From: HTCC2207 sp002685195
GTDB taxonomy: Bacteria > Pseudomonadota > Gammaproteobacteria > Pseudomonadales > Porticoccaceae
NCBI GenBank assembly: GCA_051201675.1
Contig: CP179212.1
Location: 1,116,001-1,180,000, forward strand
Reading direction: 5' to 3'
DNA: 64,000 bases
Of the stretch, positions 1 through 8,839 are shown one piece after another. Position 1 is the stretch's first letter; the number at the start of each line of letters is the position of its first letter. Position numbers and translations under genes: made by a program. The notes below the pieces were generated by a model. The model had not been told where the DNA came from. It was given only the letters and a program-made list of their open reading frames with translations, and ran no database searches.

Positions 1-861
1 CAGTTCGGAGAGTCCTTATTCACGGGCAGTGAACTTTATTTTGGCCATGGCACCGACAGTGCCTGGGATGAGGCAGTATGTTTGTTGTTGTTTGCGCTAG
101 GTTTGGATACCGATACTGATAGGTCAGTTTTAGACAAAAAATTGACTGATAGTGAACAGAAAGATATCAAGTCGCTTTTTAATCGGCGTATTCAAGAGCG
201 TGTGCCAGCGCCTTATATAACGGGGCAAGCTTGGTTTTGCGGGTTGCCGTTTATCGTTGATGAGCGGGTTATTGTTCCGCGATCACCTATAGCCGAGCTA
301 ATCATGAACTATTTTGAACCATGGTTGGTGAAAATCCCTCAGCGCATACTGGATCTTTGCACTGGAGGCGGTTGTATTGGCATTAGCTGTGCTTATGGCT
401 TTGATGAAGCTGATGTAGTGCTCAGTGATATTTCCGAAGAGGCACTGGTAGTTGCTGATCTCAATATTAGTAAGCATGAGTTAGGACAGAGAGTTAGCTC
501 GGTCCATTCGGATCTATTCAGTGCTCTTTTGGGGCAGACATTTGACCTGATAGTGAGTAATCCACCTTATGTTGATGCTGAAGATTTAGCGTCTATGCCC
601 GACGAGTTTCACCATGAGCCAGAGTTGGCGCTCGCCTCTGGAGCTGATGGATTGGATTTTACGCGTCGTCTATTGCGTGAGGCCTCGGATTACCTCTCAA
701 GTGAGGGTATTTTAGTTGTGGAAGTTGGTAATTCTTCGGTCGCTTTACAGGATGCTTTTCCCTTAGTGCCTTTTCTTTGGTTTGAGTTTGCGGAGGGTGA
801 TGGCGGTGTGTTTATGCTTACTCGCTCGCAGCTCGTTGAGCATCGGGAACTATTTCAATAA
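1..861 (+). CDS. prmB: PrmB, ribosomal protein L3 glutamine N5-methyltransferase (5' partial)
   Basis: PrmB methylates a glutamine of ribosomal protein L3 using S-adenosylmethionine. The reading frame is open back to base 1, and the residues before the first in-frame start-like codon (TTG at 82) already match the family: FGHGTDSAWDEA is the conserved PrmB N-terminal signature. The gene therefore begins upstream of the window and 286 residues are visible. The SAM-binding stretch LDLCTGGGCIGI lies near in-window residue 117, and the catalytic NPPY motif that positions the target glutamine amide is at 187-190. YITGQAWFCG and VPRSPIAELI are also typical and separate PrmB from its paralogue PrmC. 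It is followed by aroC after 57 bases, the usual pairing in gammaproteobacteria. Confidence 0.95.
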   Translation, partial: QFGESLFTGSELYFGHGTDSAWDEAVCLLLFALGLDTDTDRSVLDKKLTDSEQKDIKSLFNRRIQERVPAPYITGQAWFCGLPFIVDERVIVPRSPIAELIMNYFEPWLVKIPQRILDLCTGGGCIGISCAYGFDEADVVLSDISEEALVVADLNISKHELGQRVSSVHSDLFSALLGQTFDLIVSNPPYVDAEDLASMPDEFHHEPELALASGADGLDFTRRLLREASDYLSSEGILVVEVGNSSVALQDAFPLVPFLWFEFAEGDGGVFMLTRSQLVEHRELFQ

Positions 862-918
862 AACGCGTATAATGCGACCCTTAGTGGTGTTGCTCGCAGA
901 ATAAGGTTGTACAAAAGT

Positions 919-2004
919 ATGTCAGGAAATTCAATTGGAAAGCTATTTACCGTAACTAGTTTTGGTGAAAGTCATGGGCCAGCTATAGGCTGTGTTGTTG
1001 ATGGTTGTCCCCCAGGTTTAGAGTTATCGCCTTCAGACCTCCAGACTGACCTAGATAGACGTAAACCAGGCCAGTCTCGTTACACCACTCAGCGTCGTGA
1101 AGATGATGAAGTGAGTATTCTATCCGGTGTTTTTGAGGGTAAAACCACGGGCGCCTCGATTGGAATGATCATTGAAAATCAAGATCAAAAATCAAAAGAT
1201 TACAGCAAAATCAAAGACTTATTTAGACCAGCTCATGCTGATTATACCTACCATCAAAAGTATGGTGATCGAGATTATCGTGGTGGTGGGCGCAGCTCTG
1301 CTCGTGAAACAGCTATGCGTGTGGCGGCGGGCGGAATTGCTAAAAAATATTTGAGGGAGGTGGCAGGTATTGAAGTATATGGCTATGTTTCTCAGCTTGG
1401 CCCAATTACAGCAGCTCGCTTCGAAAAGAGTGAAATAGAGAACAACCCCTTCTTTTTTCCTGATCCGGATAAGATTGTTGACCTTGAAGCCTATATGCAA
1501 GACTTGTTAAAAGAAGGTAATTCAGTAGGTGCTAAGGTCACTGTGATCGCAGAGAACCTGCCCGTGGGGCTTGGCGAACCAATATTTGATCGACTCGACG
1601 CAGAGATTGCGCACGGTTTGATGAGTATTAATGCGGTTAAAGGGGTTGAAATTGGAGCGGGTTTCGATTCTGTTAGTCAGAAGGGGTCGGAACACAGGGA
1701 TGAGTTAACTCCGGAAGGCTTTCTATCAAATAATGCTGGCGGTATCCTTGGGGGTATTTCCTCTGGGCAATCGATTTTAGCGCACCTTGCACTCAAGCCG
1801 ACCTCAAGTATCCGTATTCCTGGAAAATCCATAGATAAAACAGGAAAGCCTGCTGAGGTTGTCACCACCGGGCGTCATGATCCCTGTGTTGGTATTCGCG
1901 CTGTGCCCATAGCAGAAGCTATGCTCGCAATTACCTTAATGGATCATTACTTGCGGCACAGAGCACAGAATGCCGACGTTGATAGCGGTTTAAAGCCTAT
2001 TTAA
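919..2004 (+). CDS. aroC: Chorismate synthase
   Basis: Chorismate synthase converts 5-enolpyruvylshikimate-3-phosphate to chorismate, the last common step to the aromatic amino acids and folate, with reduced FMN as cofactor. The N-terminus GKLFTVTSFGESHG, the RGGGRSSARETA segment and the C-terminal TGRHDPC motif are the three family signatures. I chose ATG 919 (361 residues, the length of the E. coli enzyme) over an in-frame TTG at 907 because AAGG at 903-906 can act as ribosome-binding site only for the ATG. It overlaps the convergent LysR gene by four bases at the stop codons, leaving no room for a terminator between them. Confidence 0.97.
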   Translation: MSGNSIGKLFTVTSFGESHGPAIGCVVDGCPPGLELSPSDLQTDLDRRKPGQSRYTTQRREDDEVSILSGVFEGKTTGASIGMIIENQDQKSKDYSKIKDLFRPAHADYTYHQKYGDRDYRGGGRSSARETAMRVAAGGIAKKYLREVAGIEVYGYVSQLGPITAARFEKSEIENNPFFFPDPDKIVDLEAYMQDLLKEGNSVGAKVTVIAENLPVGLGEPIFDRLDAEIAHGLMSINAVKGVEIGAGFDSVSQKGSEHRDELTPEGFLSNNAGGILGGISSGQSILAHLALKPTSSIRIPGKSIDKTGKPAEVVTTGRHDPCVGIRAVPIAEAMLAITLMDHYLRHRAQNADVDSGLKPI

Positions 2005-2885
2005 GCGTTTTTCTGGGAAACTCGCTCATTATCTAACAATTGCAAAAAAGACGTGGCAGCGTTGGATAGCGTGCGCTTAGTGTGGCAAATATAGCCCAAC
2101 TCACGCTGGATTGTTCGGTGAGGGAATGGCATTACATGTAATTGATTCACTAATGTTTCAGGAAGAACACTCCAACCTAATCCGACTTCGACCATGGTAC
2201 TGATGGTTTCAAGATAATTTGTAGACATCGGCGACTTCAAGGGAATTTTCTCTGATTGGAACAGATTCTGAACAATGCGACCTGTGTAGGTGTTTAATCC
2301 GGGCAATATCACTGGAAAATTGGCAAGATCTGAGAGTTGTGGCTCTGACAATTTTGAGAGAGGATGATCTTTAGCGCATATAAAGCGAAGTGGGTCGTTC
2401 CATATTTTCTGACTCAGTATATTTGGATGGTGTTCGAGGGCAAGCGTGATGACTGCGATCTCAGAGCGTCCATGCATAACCTGATCATATGCCTTTTCAG
2501 AATCCATAAACTCAATATCTAACAAAACGTCCTGTTGTTCCTGAGCGTATGTTTTCAACAGTGGTGGCAGACGGTGTAGCCCAAGGTGGTGACTAATGGC
2601 AATTCGAAGGGTGCCCGTGGCTTTGCCTGATAGGTCATTAATCGCCTGGAGGGCACTTTCATACTCGTTTAGTATATGTTGCGCCCTTGGTAGCAGCTCG
2701 ATGCCGGCTTCAGTGAGGGTGACTTGCCTAGCGATTCGATCAAATAATTTTTGGCCAATTTTAGATTCTAATAGTGCAATGCGCTTGCTGATCGTTGATT
2801 GGGTGACATCCAGTAAATTTGCAGCTTCAGAAAATGATTTACTTTCAGCCACTGCAATAAACGCATTTAGATTCTGATTATCCAT
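2001..2885 (-). CDS. LysR-family transcriptional regulator divergent from leuC
   Basis: A 294-residue LysR-type regulator. The N-terminal winged helix-turn-helix spans about residues 1-60 (MDNQNLNAFIAVAESKSFSE, then AANLLDVTQSTISKRI as recognition region), followed by the linker helix and a periplasmic-binding-protein-like effector domain from about residue 90. It is transcribed away from leuC across a 112-base gap containing two LysR-type operator candidates. A LysR gene stands in the same place next to leuC in Pseudomonas. The inference is that it controls leuCDB and itself; the effector is unknown, with a leucine-pathway intermediate as a natural guess. Specific function is unproven. Confidence 0.9.
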   Translation of the reverse strand: MDNQNLNAFIAVAESKSFSEAANLLDVTQSTISKRIALLESKIGQKLFDRIARQVTLTEAGIELLPRAQHILNEYESALQAINDLSGKATGTLRIAISHHLGLHRLPPLLKTYAQEQQDVLLDIEFMDSEKAYDQVMHGRSEIAVITLALEHHPNILSQKIWNDPLRFICAKDHPLSKLSEPQLSDLANFPVILPGLNTYTGRIVQNLFQSEKIPLKSPMSTNYLETISTMVEVGLGWSVLPETLVNQLHVMPFPHRTIQRELGYICHTKRTLSNAATSFLQLLDNERVSQKNA

Positions 2886-2903
2886 CGAATTTCTCCTTAT
2901 ATA

Positions 2904-2967
2904 TTCTATTTAAGAATGATATTTATTCATATTATGAATTTATTTCATCTAAAAGCAAAGCTATAAT
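2904..2967 (+). promoter_or_regulatory. leuC promoter with two tandem LysR-type operator boxes
   Basis: Two dyads of the LysR T-N11-A form are present: TTCTATTTAAGAA at 2904-2916 and TTCATATTATGAA at 2926-2938. Their outer arms are perfect inverted repeats (ATTCT/AGAAT and ATTCAT/ATGAAT) and their centres are 22 bases apart, two helical turns, so a tetramer could bind one DNA face. A consensus -10 TATAAT is at 2962-2967, but the matching -35 position (2939-2944, TTTATT) is poor. With a start site near 2974 the box centres fall near -64 and -42, the usual recognition and activation positions for LysR activators. The regulator's own start codon is only 19 bases from the first box, so autoregulation is plausible. 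Confidence 0.7.
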
Positions 2968-2997
2968 GCAGCCTAAATAGCTATTGGGATGAACGTT

Positions 2998-4437
2998 ATG
3001 GCGGGAAAAACGCTTTACGACAAGTTGTGGGATACGCACCTGGTTAAACAGAACGACGATGGTTCGTCAGTACTCTACATTGATCGACACGTATTGCATG
3101 AGGTGACATCACCCCAGGCGTTTGAAGGCTTGCGCTTGGCAGGTAGGTCTCCATGGAGATTGGACACCAACATTGCTACGCCTGACCACAATATTTCTAC
3201 TGATCGTGAGGAAAGAGATGCTGGTGTCTCTGGCATTCCTGACGAAATTTCTAGGATTCAAGTAAAGACACTCGATGACAACTGTGATCATTTTGGCATT
3301 AAAGAATTCAAGATGAATGAGATGGGGCAGGGCATAGTCCATGTAATGGGTCCAGAACTTGGCGCCACTATGCCCGGGATGACAGTTGTTTGTGGCGATT
3401 CTCATACCGCAACTCATGGAGCTCTCGGATGTTTGGCACATGGCATTGGTACTTCTGAGGTCGAGCATGTCTTGGCGACTCAGTGCCTAGTCACCAAAAA
3501 AATGAAAAATATGAGGGTCACCGTTAATGGCGAGGTAGGACATGGCGTAACACCGAAAGATATTGTTTTGGCCGTAATTGGCAAAATTGGTACAGCGGGT
3601 GGAAACGGTCATGCAATCGAATTTGCAGGTTCGGTATTTCGCAGTATGTCTATAGAAGGCCGGATGACGGTGTGCAATATGGCTATTGAGGCTGGCGCTA
3701 GGGTTGGTATGGTGGCTGTCGATGAAAAAACGATTAGCTACTGTGAAGGCCGTCAATTTGTTCCTAAAGGGGATTTGTGGAATTTAGCCGTTACTTACTG
3801 GGAAACTTTAGTGAGTGACGATGATGCCGTGTTTGATAGCGAAATTGAGATGCATGCAGAGGATATAGCGCCGCAGGTAACCTGGGGGACTTCCCCTGAG
3901 ATGGTAGCTCCGGTTACAGCGATTGTGCCTGATCCAAAGGATCAGCCAGAGGGTGATCGTCGAAAAGGGATAACACGTGCCCTTGAATATATGGGCTTAA
4001 AGAGTGGTATGCCGATTACTTCCATTGCAGTTGATAGGGTGTTCATAGGCTCATGCACTAACTCACGTATCGAAGATATGCGCGAAGCAGCGATAGTTGC
4101 AAAAGGTCGGCAGGTAGCAAGCACAGTGAAACAGGTACTCATTGTTCCGGGATCTCAGATGGTAAAGGCCCAAGCTGAAGCTGAAGGTTTAGATAAAATC
4201 TTTATACAGGCGGGTATGGATTGGCGAGAACCAGGCTGCTCAATGTGTTTAGCTATGAATGCGGACAAATTAGGGGCTGGTGAACACTGCGCATCAACCT
4301 CTAATCGAAATTTCGAGGGAAGACAGGGAAATGGGGGCAGAACTCATCTTATGAGCCCAGCTATGGCCGCAGCGGCCGCAGTGGCTGGACATATTGTTGA
4401 TGTTAGACCCTGGTTAACAGAAGGAGAAGCAAGATGA
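2998..4437 (+). CDS. leuC: 3-isopropylmalate dehydratase large subunit
   Basis: LeuC with LeuD isomerises 2-isopropylmalate to 3-isopropylmalate in leucine synthesis. The protein is an aconitase-family [4Fe-4S] enzyme; the cluster ligands are visible as C353 (GSCTNSRIED) and C414/C417 (PGCSMCLAMN). VCGDSHTATHGA and STSNRNFEGRQG are further family signatures. The start at 2998 gives MAGKTLYDKLW, identical to the usual Pseudomonas-type N-terminus, and 479 residues; an in-frame ATG three codons upstream (2989) cannot be excluded because neither has a strong ribosome-binding site. It overlaps leuD by ATGA, so the two subunits are probably translationally coupled. Confidence 0.97.
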   Translation: MAGKTLYDKLWDTHLVKQNDDGSSVLYIDRHVLHEVTSPQAFEGLRLAGRSPWRLDTNIATPDHNISTDREERDAGVSGIPDEISRIQVKTLDDNCDHFGIKEFKMNEMGQGIVHVMGPELGATMPGMTVVCGDSHTATHGALGCLAHGIGTSEVEHVLATQCLVTKKMKNMRVTVNGEVGHGVTPKDIVLAVIGKIGTAGGNGHAIEFAGSVFRSMSIEGRMTVCNMAIEAGARVGMVAVDEKTISYCEGRQFVPKGDLWNLAVTYWETLVSDDDAVFDSEIEMHAEDIAPQVTWGTSPEMVAPVTAIVPDPKDQPEGDRRKGITRALEYMGLKSGMPITSIAVDRVFIGSCTNSRIEDMREAAIVAKGRQVASTVKQVLIVPGSQMVKAQAEAEGLDKIFIQAGMDWREPGCSMCLAMNADKLGAGEHCASTSNRNFEGRQGNGGRTHLMSPAMAAAAAVAGHIVDVRPWLTEGEAR

Positions 4438-5081
4438 AGGCTTTTACTAAGCACCGTGGTTTAGTCGGCCCTATGGATCGTGCCAACGTTGATACTGACA
4501 TGATTATTCCCAAGCAGTTTCTCAAATCCATAAAACGTAGTGGTTTTGGCCCGAATTTATTTGATGAGTTGAGATATTTAGATCAAGGAGAGCCTGGTCA
4601 AGACTGTAGTAATAGGCCATTAAATCCTGATTTTCCATTGAACGAGCCGCGTTACAAAGGCGCTTCGATTTTGTTGGCGAGAAAAAACTTTGGGTGCGGC
4701 TCTAGTCGTGAGCATGCCCCATGGGCGCTAGAGGATTATGGTTTTAATGCGGTGATTGCGCCTAGCTATGCAGATATTTTTTACAATAATTGCTTCAAGA
4801 ATGGCGTATTGCCAGTTATTTTAACTGAAAGTGAAGTTGATGAACTTTTTCAAGAGCTTGCTAGTGATGAGGGCTATCACCTCAATATTGACCTAGCAGT
4901 ACAAACAGTGACGACTGACTCAGGTAAAGTATTTAGTTTTGAACTTGATGAGTTTAGAAAGGAATGTCTTTTAATCGGGCTAGATGAAATTGGTTTGACG
5001 TTAACAAGCTCTGATCTTATTAAAGAATATGAAATTGAACGAGAAAAGCAGCATCCCTGGGTATTTGGAGCGATCAAATGA
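4434..5081 (+). CDS. leuD: 3-isopropylmalate dehydratase small subunit
   Basis: This is the swivelling small subunit of isopropylmalate isomerase and acts as a heterodimer with LeuC. At 215 residues it has the normal length. It shows the N-terminal DRANVDTDMIIPKQFLK block and the substrate-binding GCGSSREHAPWAL motif. Its start overlaps the leuC stop and its stop overlaps the leuB start, both as ATGA, so leuC, leuD and leuB form one tightly coupled transcription unit in pathway order. Confidence 0.97.
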   Translation: MKAFTKHRGLVGPMDRANVDTDMIIPKQFLKSIKRSGFGPNLFDELRYLDQGEPGQDCSNRPLNPDFPLNEPRYKGASILLARKNFGCGSSREHAPWALEDYGFNAVIAPSYADIFYNNCFKNGVLPVILTESEVDELFQELASDEGYHLNIDLAVQTVTTDSGKVFSFELDEFRKECLLIGLDEIGLTLTSSDLIKEYEIEREKQHPWVFGAIK

Positions 5082-6154
5082 AAAATAGAAGAGTGCTTGT
5101 GCTTCCTGGAGATAACATCGGGCCAGAAATTATTGCCGAAGCTGTAAAAGTTCTTGATCGTGTGAACGGTAAGTTCGATTTGAATATCGATCTTGAATAT
5201 GGAGATTTAGGTGGAGCTGCCATTGATGCTTCGGGGGAACCCTGCCCGGAGGCCACTTTGGTCAAAGCGAAGGCGGCGGACGCAATTTTATTGGGTGCGG
5301 TTGGAGGGCCAAAATGGGATGGTATTGAGCGTCACTTGCGCCCTGAAAAAGGGCTCTTAACTATTCGGTCCGATCTGGATCTATTTGGTAATCTGAGGCC
5401 TGCAATTATGTACCCGCAGCTGGCCCATGCTTCATCACTGAAGTCTGAGTTTGTCTCTGGGCTAGACATACTAATTGTAAGAGAGTTAGTTGGCGGTATT
5501 TATTTTGGTGAGCCTCGGGGCATTCGGACGCTTAACAATGGTGAGCGAGAGGGCTTCAACACATACAAATATGCAGAATCAGAAATTCGTCGCATTGCTC
5601 GAATGGCTTTTGAGGCAGCGATGGTCAGAGATAAACGTCTTTGCTCTGTAGACAAGTCTAATGTTCTAGAAGCAACCATTTTATGGCGAGAGATAGTTGA
5701 GCAGATTAGTCTGGAATACCCGGAGGTTGAGTTAAGTCATATGTACGTTGACAACGCAGCCATGCAGCTGGTTAAAGAGCCTAAGCAATTTGACGTGATA
5801 GTTACAGGGAATATGTTTGGCGACATACTCTCGGATACCGCTGCAATGTTAACTGGCTCTATCGGCATGTTGCCTTCTGCTTCATTGGATAAGAATGGCG
5901 TAGGTATGTATGAGCCCTGTCATGGTTCTGCTCCAGATATTGCTGGTCAAGGTATCGCTAATCCACTGGCTACGATTTTATCTGTCGCAATGATGTTGCG
6001 CTACTCAATTAACGCACCCGGTGCTGCAGATGCGATCGAATCTGCGGTGAGTTCGGTGCTTGATGATGGGCTTAGAACTGGCGACATTTTCACAGAGGGG
6101 ATGACGAGGGTTGGTACCGTAGATATGGGTGACGCAGTGGTTCGTGCCCTGTAA
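5078..6154 (+). CDS. leuB: 3-isopropylmalate dehydrogenase
   Basis: LeuB oxidatively decarboxylates 3-isopropylmalate to 2-ketoisocaproate with NAD+. The 358-residue protein shows LPGDNIGPEI near the N-terminus, the IVRELVGGIYFGEPRG loop, the catalytic lysine segment SVDKSNVLEA, the metal-binding DI(L)SD region, and the NAD-binding HGSAPDIAGQG sequence, all typical of isopropylmalate rather than isocitrate dehydrogenases. It is the third gene of the leuCDB unit; leuA is not in the window. Asd follows after 55 bases on the same strand. Confidence 0.97.
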   Translation: MKNRRVLVLPGDNIGPEIIAEAVKVLDRVNGKFDLNIDLEYGDLGGAAIDASGEPCPEATLVKAKAADAILLGAVGGPKWDGIERHLRPEKGLLTIRSDLDLFGNLRPAIMYPQLAHASSLKSEFVSGLDILIVRELVGGIYFGEPRGIRTLNNGEREGFNTYKYAESEIRRIARMAFEAAMVRDKRLCSVDKSNVLEATILWREIVEQISLEYPEVELSHMYVDNAAMQLVKEPKQFDVIVTGNMFGDILSDTAAMLTGSIGMLPSASLDKNGVGMYEPCHGSAPDIAGQGIANPLATILSVAMMLRYSINAPGAADAIESAVSSVLDDGLRTGDIFTEGMTRVGTVDMGDAVVRAL

Positions 6155-6209
6155 CTATAAAACAATTATTAATAGACAATGTGTGATCGTGAAGTCATAG
6201 GTAAATAAA

Positions 6210-7322
6210 ATGAACAAGACGGGATTAATTGGATGGCGCGGAATGGTTGGCTCGGTGCTTATGGAGCGCATGAGAACTGAAGGTGACTTTAGTCACATTG
6301 AGCCAATCTTTTTTACCACCTCTCAAGCAGGGCAGGCGGCACCCGATGTTGGAGGCAAAGCTTCCTTGCTTGAAGATGCATTTGACATTGATGCATTGTA
6401 TGAAATGGATATTATTCTGACTTGCCAAGGCGGTGACTACACCAACAAGGTCTATCCGTTATTGCGAAATAAAGGCTGGAACGGTTATTGGATTGATGCT
6501 GCCTCAGCTTTACGAACCGGTAATAAGTCAATTATTGTTCTTGATCCTGTAAATATGCCCTTGATCAAAAGAGGTATCGCCAATGGCGTAAAGGATTTTA
6601 TCGGAGGCAACTGTACCGTTAGCCTTATGCTCATGGGGCTTGGTGGCTTGTTTAATGAAGGTTTAGTTGAATGGGCATCCTCCATGACCTACCAAGCCGC
6701 TTCTGGGGCTGGGGCCAAAAATATGCGTGAATTGATTAGTCAAATGGGTGTAATCAATCAATCTGTAGGTGATCAGCTGATGGACCCTTCTTCAGCAATT
6801 CTTGAGATTGATCGCAAGGTTGCAGGGACTCTCCGTGGAGATTCACTTCCATTAGATAACTGGGGATATCCCTTGGCGGGCAGTTTACTGCCCTATATAG
6901 ATGTGCAGCTTGAGAATGGCCAAAGCAAAGAAGAGTGGAAGAACCAAGTTGAGACAAACAAAATCCTTGATCGTGAATCCAATCCTATTCCTCTGGACGG
7001 GTTATGTGTTCGCATTGGATCCATGCGATGCCATAGTCAGGCGCTGACTATAAAGCTGACTAAAGATGTGCCGATGGACGACGTTCATTCTATTTTAGAT
7101 GAGGCGAATCCTTGGGCTCAGGTTATCCCTAATGATCGAGAAGCTTCTCTAGCTAAGTTAACTCCCGCTGCAGTCACAGGTTCACTAGATGTACCCGTGG
7201 GTCGTCTGCGCAAGATGAATATGGGCTCTGGATATCTTTCAGCATTTACGGTGGGTGATCAGCTGCTCTGGGGGGCGGCTGAACCCTTACGTAGGATGCT
7301 CCGGATCATAGTAAATGCATAA
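6210..7322 (+). CDS. asd: Aspartate-semialdehyde dehydrogenase
   Basis: Asd reduces aspartyl phosphate to aspartate semialdehyde with NADPH, feeding lysine, diaminopimelate, methionine and threonine synthesis. The N-terminus GLIGWRGMVGSVLMERM is the Rossmann phosphate-binding loop of the gammaproteobacterial enzyme. The catalytic cysteine is C135 in FIGGNCTVSLM, the same number as in E. coli. Length is 370 residues. It sits just downstream of leuB, as in Pseudomonas, where a second semialdehyde-dehydrogenase-like gene lies between asd and fimV; that paralogue is absent here. AACGCTA (7321-7327) and TAGCGTT (7352-7358) at its end form an inverted repeat too weak to call a terminator. Confidence 0.96.
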   Translation: MNKTGLIGWRGMVGSVLMERMRTEGDFSHIEPIFFTTSQAGQAAPDVGGKASLLEDAFDIDALYEMDIILTCQGGDYTNKVYPLLRNKGWNGYWIDAASALRTGNKSIIVLDPVNMPLIKRGIANGVKDFIGGNCTVSLMLMGLGGLFNEGLVEWASSMTYQAASGAGAKNMRELISQMGVINQSVGDQLMDPSSAILEIDRKVAGTLRGDSLPLDNWGYPLAGSLLPYIDVQLENGQSKEEWKNQVETNKILDRESNPIPLDGLCVRIGSMRCHSQALTIKLTKDVPMDDVHSILDEANPWAQVIPNDREASLAKLTPAAVTGSLDVPVGRLRKMNMGSGYLSAFTVGDQLLWGAAEPLRRMLRIIVNA

Positions 7323-7452
7323 CGCTAGAGTCGTATTCTAGATCGTCAATTTAGCGTTTCAAGCTCTAAAATGACTCCTTGTTATTTGTGATACTTATTC
7401 TGAGGGTCGCTTTTCTTCTGCGTTTTTATCATAGATTAAGCATGTGATAGTT

Positions 7453-7461
7453 TGGTATGAT
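7453..7461 (+). promoter_or_regulatory. Candidate extended -10 promoter for the fimV-like gene
   Basis: TGGTATGAT at 7453-7461 is an extended -10 element (TGN followed by TATGAT) about 40 bases before the start codon. The expected -35 position has no good match, which an extended -10 can tolerate. The 180-base gap between asd and this gene shows no other convincing signal. Confidence 0.35.
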
Positions 7462-7502
7462 TCTTGGCAAGGATAATCTATTTACCCAACAGGGAAACGA
7501 AC

Positions 7503-8801
7503 ATGGTAGCCGGTAAGATATCGTTTAAAGCTTCTTTTCTTTTGGCTAGCCTGCCTCTTTTTCTCACCTCTGTAATTTCAGCAGCGGCTGTAGATGCAAG
7601 TGAACTAGATTCAATATCTGATGAATTTTCAATAAAAGGCAGCGAGCTCGGGGTACTTAATGAGTTTTCAGCTGAAACTGACGAACTGTCTTTGGATTTT
7701 GAAAACCACGCAGAAGCTAGCTCTCAGGTGGTGCGTACCGGAGACACACTTTGGAGTTTGGCAGCAAAGCTCTGCCCACCAGAATTAACAGTTTGGCAGT
7801 CGATGGATGCGTTCTTTACTGCTAACCCCAGTGCATTTTTAAATGGTGATCCAAGTAAAATTGTTATCGGGTCTGATTTTGTCAATCCAACTATTGATCT
7901 TATCGCAAGCCAATCAGGCGTTTTGGTAGCTGACGAACTAGGCATAGAGGTTTATGAGAACGAGGTCAATGAAATTGCTTTAGAGAACGAACCGATAGAG
8001 GAGGCTAAGCTTCAGGAGCCAGAGTCTCAGGAGATTGCAGAACAAGAAATCCCATATACCATTGTTAATGATGTGACTACAGAAAGAAGCGGAGCGTTAG
8101 AGGTATCCGATGAATCCAAGCTACAGACTAAAGAGGGCAGTGCGGGTTTTTCTCCTCTAGAGGCAGACACATCAGAGTTACTTGCGACGATTGATACACT
8201 CACCAATGAACTAAAAGCATTAGAAGATAAACTAAAAATAGAGCAGCAAAAAAAGAATCAGATTATTGCGCAGGCACAACACTTCAGTACAGGGGTTAAG
8301 ATCTCACCATGGATAGAGCAAACCGAGTCTAAGATATCTATTTTTGTTGCGATAGTATCTATAATCTTCGGCGCATCTCTCTTTAACCGTACTCGTAGTA
8401 AAGAAAATGTAGCACCTCCGTCGGACCGAGATAATAGCTCTATTAAAGTCGAAGAGGTCGATTATGTTAGCGCGACTCCGGACGAGGATATCTTTTCTGA
8501 CAACGAAACCTCCAGTGGAGATGTTTTTGCGGAGAAGAGTGAGGACCCAACCGATGCTCCTGGATTTGAATTTACGGATGACTTTAATCCAGAAAGTGGC
8601 GAAGATCTTGATTACTTGGAACCATCAGAAAGCATCGATCCAGTTGATGTAAAGCTAGATCTAGCACAAACCTACGCTGATCTGGGTGATATTTCGGGTG
8701 CTCGAGAGATTCTTGAGGAAATTATTAGCGAGTCCAATAAGGATGGTATAGCTAGAGCTCAAGCAGTTTTGGAAAAATTAAACTTGGATCTCTCAGAATA
8801 A
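7503..8801 (+). CDS. fimV: FimV-family polar-hub-like protein, short form
   Basis: FimV proteins are inner-membrane proteins with a periplasmic peptidoglycan-binding part and a cytoplasmic TPR-like part, needed for type IV pili and polar organisation in Pseudomonas. Start ATG 7503 has AGGGA seven bases upstream and gives a signal-like hydrophobic N-terminus (residues 8-27). Then follow a LysM-like segment near residue 77 (VVRTGDTLWSLAAKLCP), an acidic linker, a predicted coiled coil (about 227-260), one membrane helix (about 278-295) and the conserved C-terminal FimV helix pair (DPVDVKLDLAQTYADLGD). The 432 residues are about half the size of P. aeruginosa FimV; most of the acidic cytoplasmic region is missing. 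Position before truA supports orthology. Confidence 0.85.
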   Translation: MVAGKISFKASFLLASLPLFLTSVISAAAVDASELDSISDEFSIKGSELGVLNEFSAETDELSLDFENHAEASSQVVRTGDTLWSLAAKLCPPELTVWQSMDAFFTANPSAFLNGDPSKIVIGSDFVNPTIDLIASQSGVLVADELGIEVYENEVNEIALENEPIEEAKLQEPESQEIAEQEIPYTIVNDVTTERSGALEVSDESKLQTKEGSAGFSPLEADTSELLATIDTLTNELKALEDKLKIEQQKKNQIIAQAQHFSTGVKISPWIEQTESKISIFVAIVSIIFGASLFNRTRSKENVAPPSDRDNSSIKVEEVDYVSATPDEDIFSDNETSSGDVFAEKSEDPTDAPGFEFTDDFNPESGEDLDYLEPSESIDPVDVKLDLAQTYADLGDISGAREILEEIISESNKDGIARAQAVLEKLNLDLSE

Positions 8802-8839
8802 TTTTGTGCGACTAATTCGTCCTATCATCGAGCATTACA

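Noticed and set aside
7321..7358. AACGCTA/TAGCGTT inverted repeat after asd as a terminator
   Set aside because: Long loop, low GC and no T tract. An alternative small CTAGA/TCTAG hairpin competes inside it.
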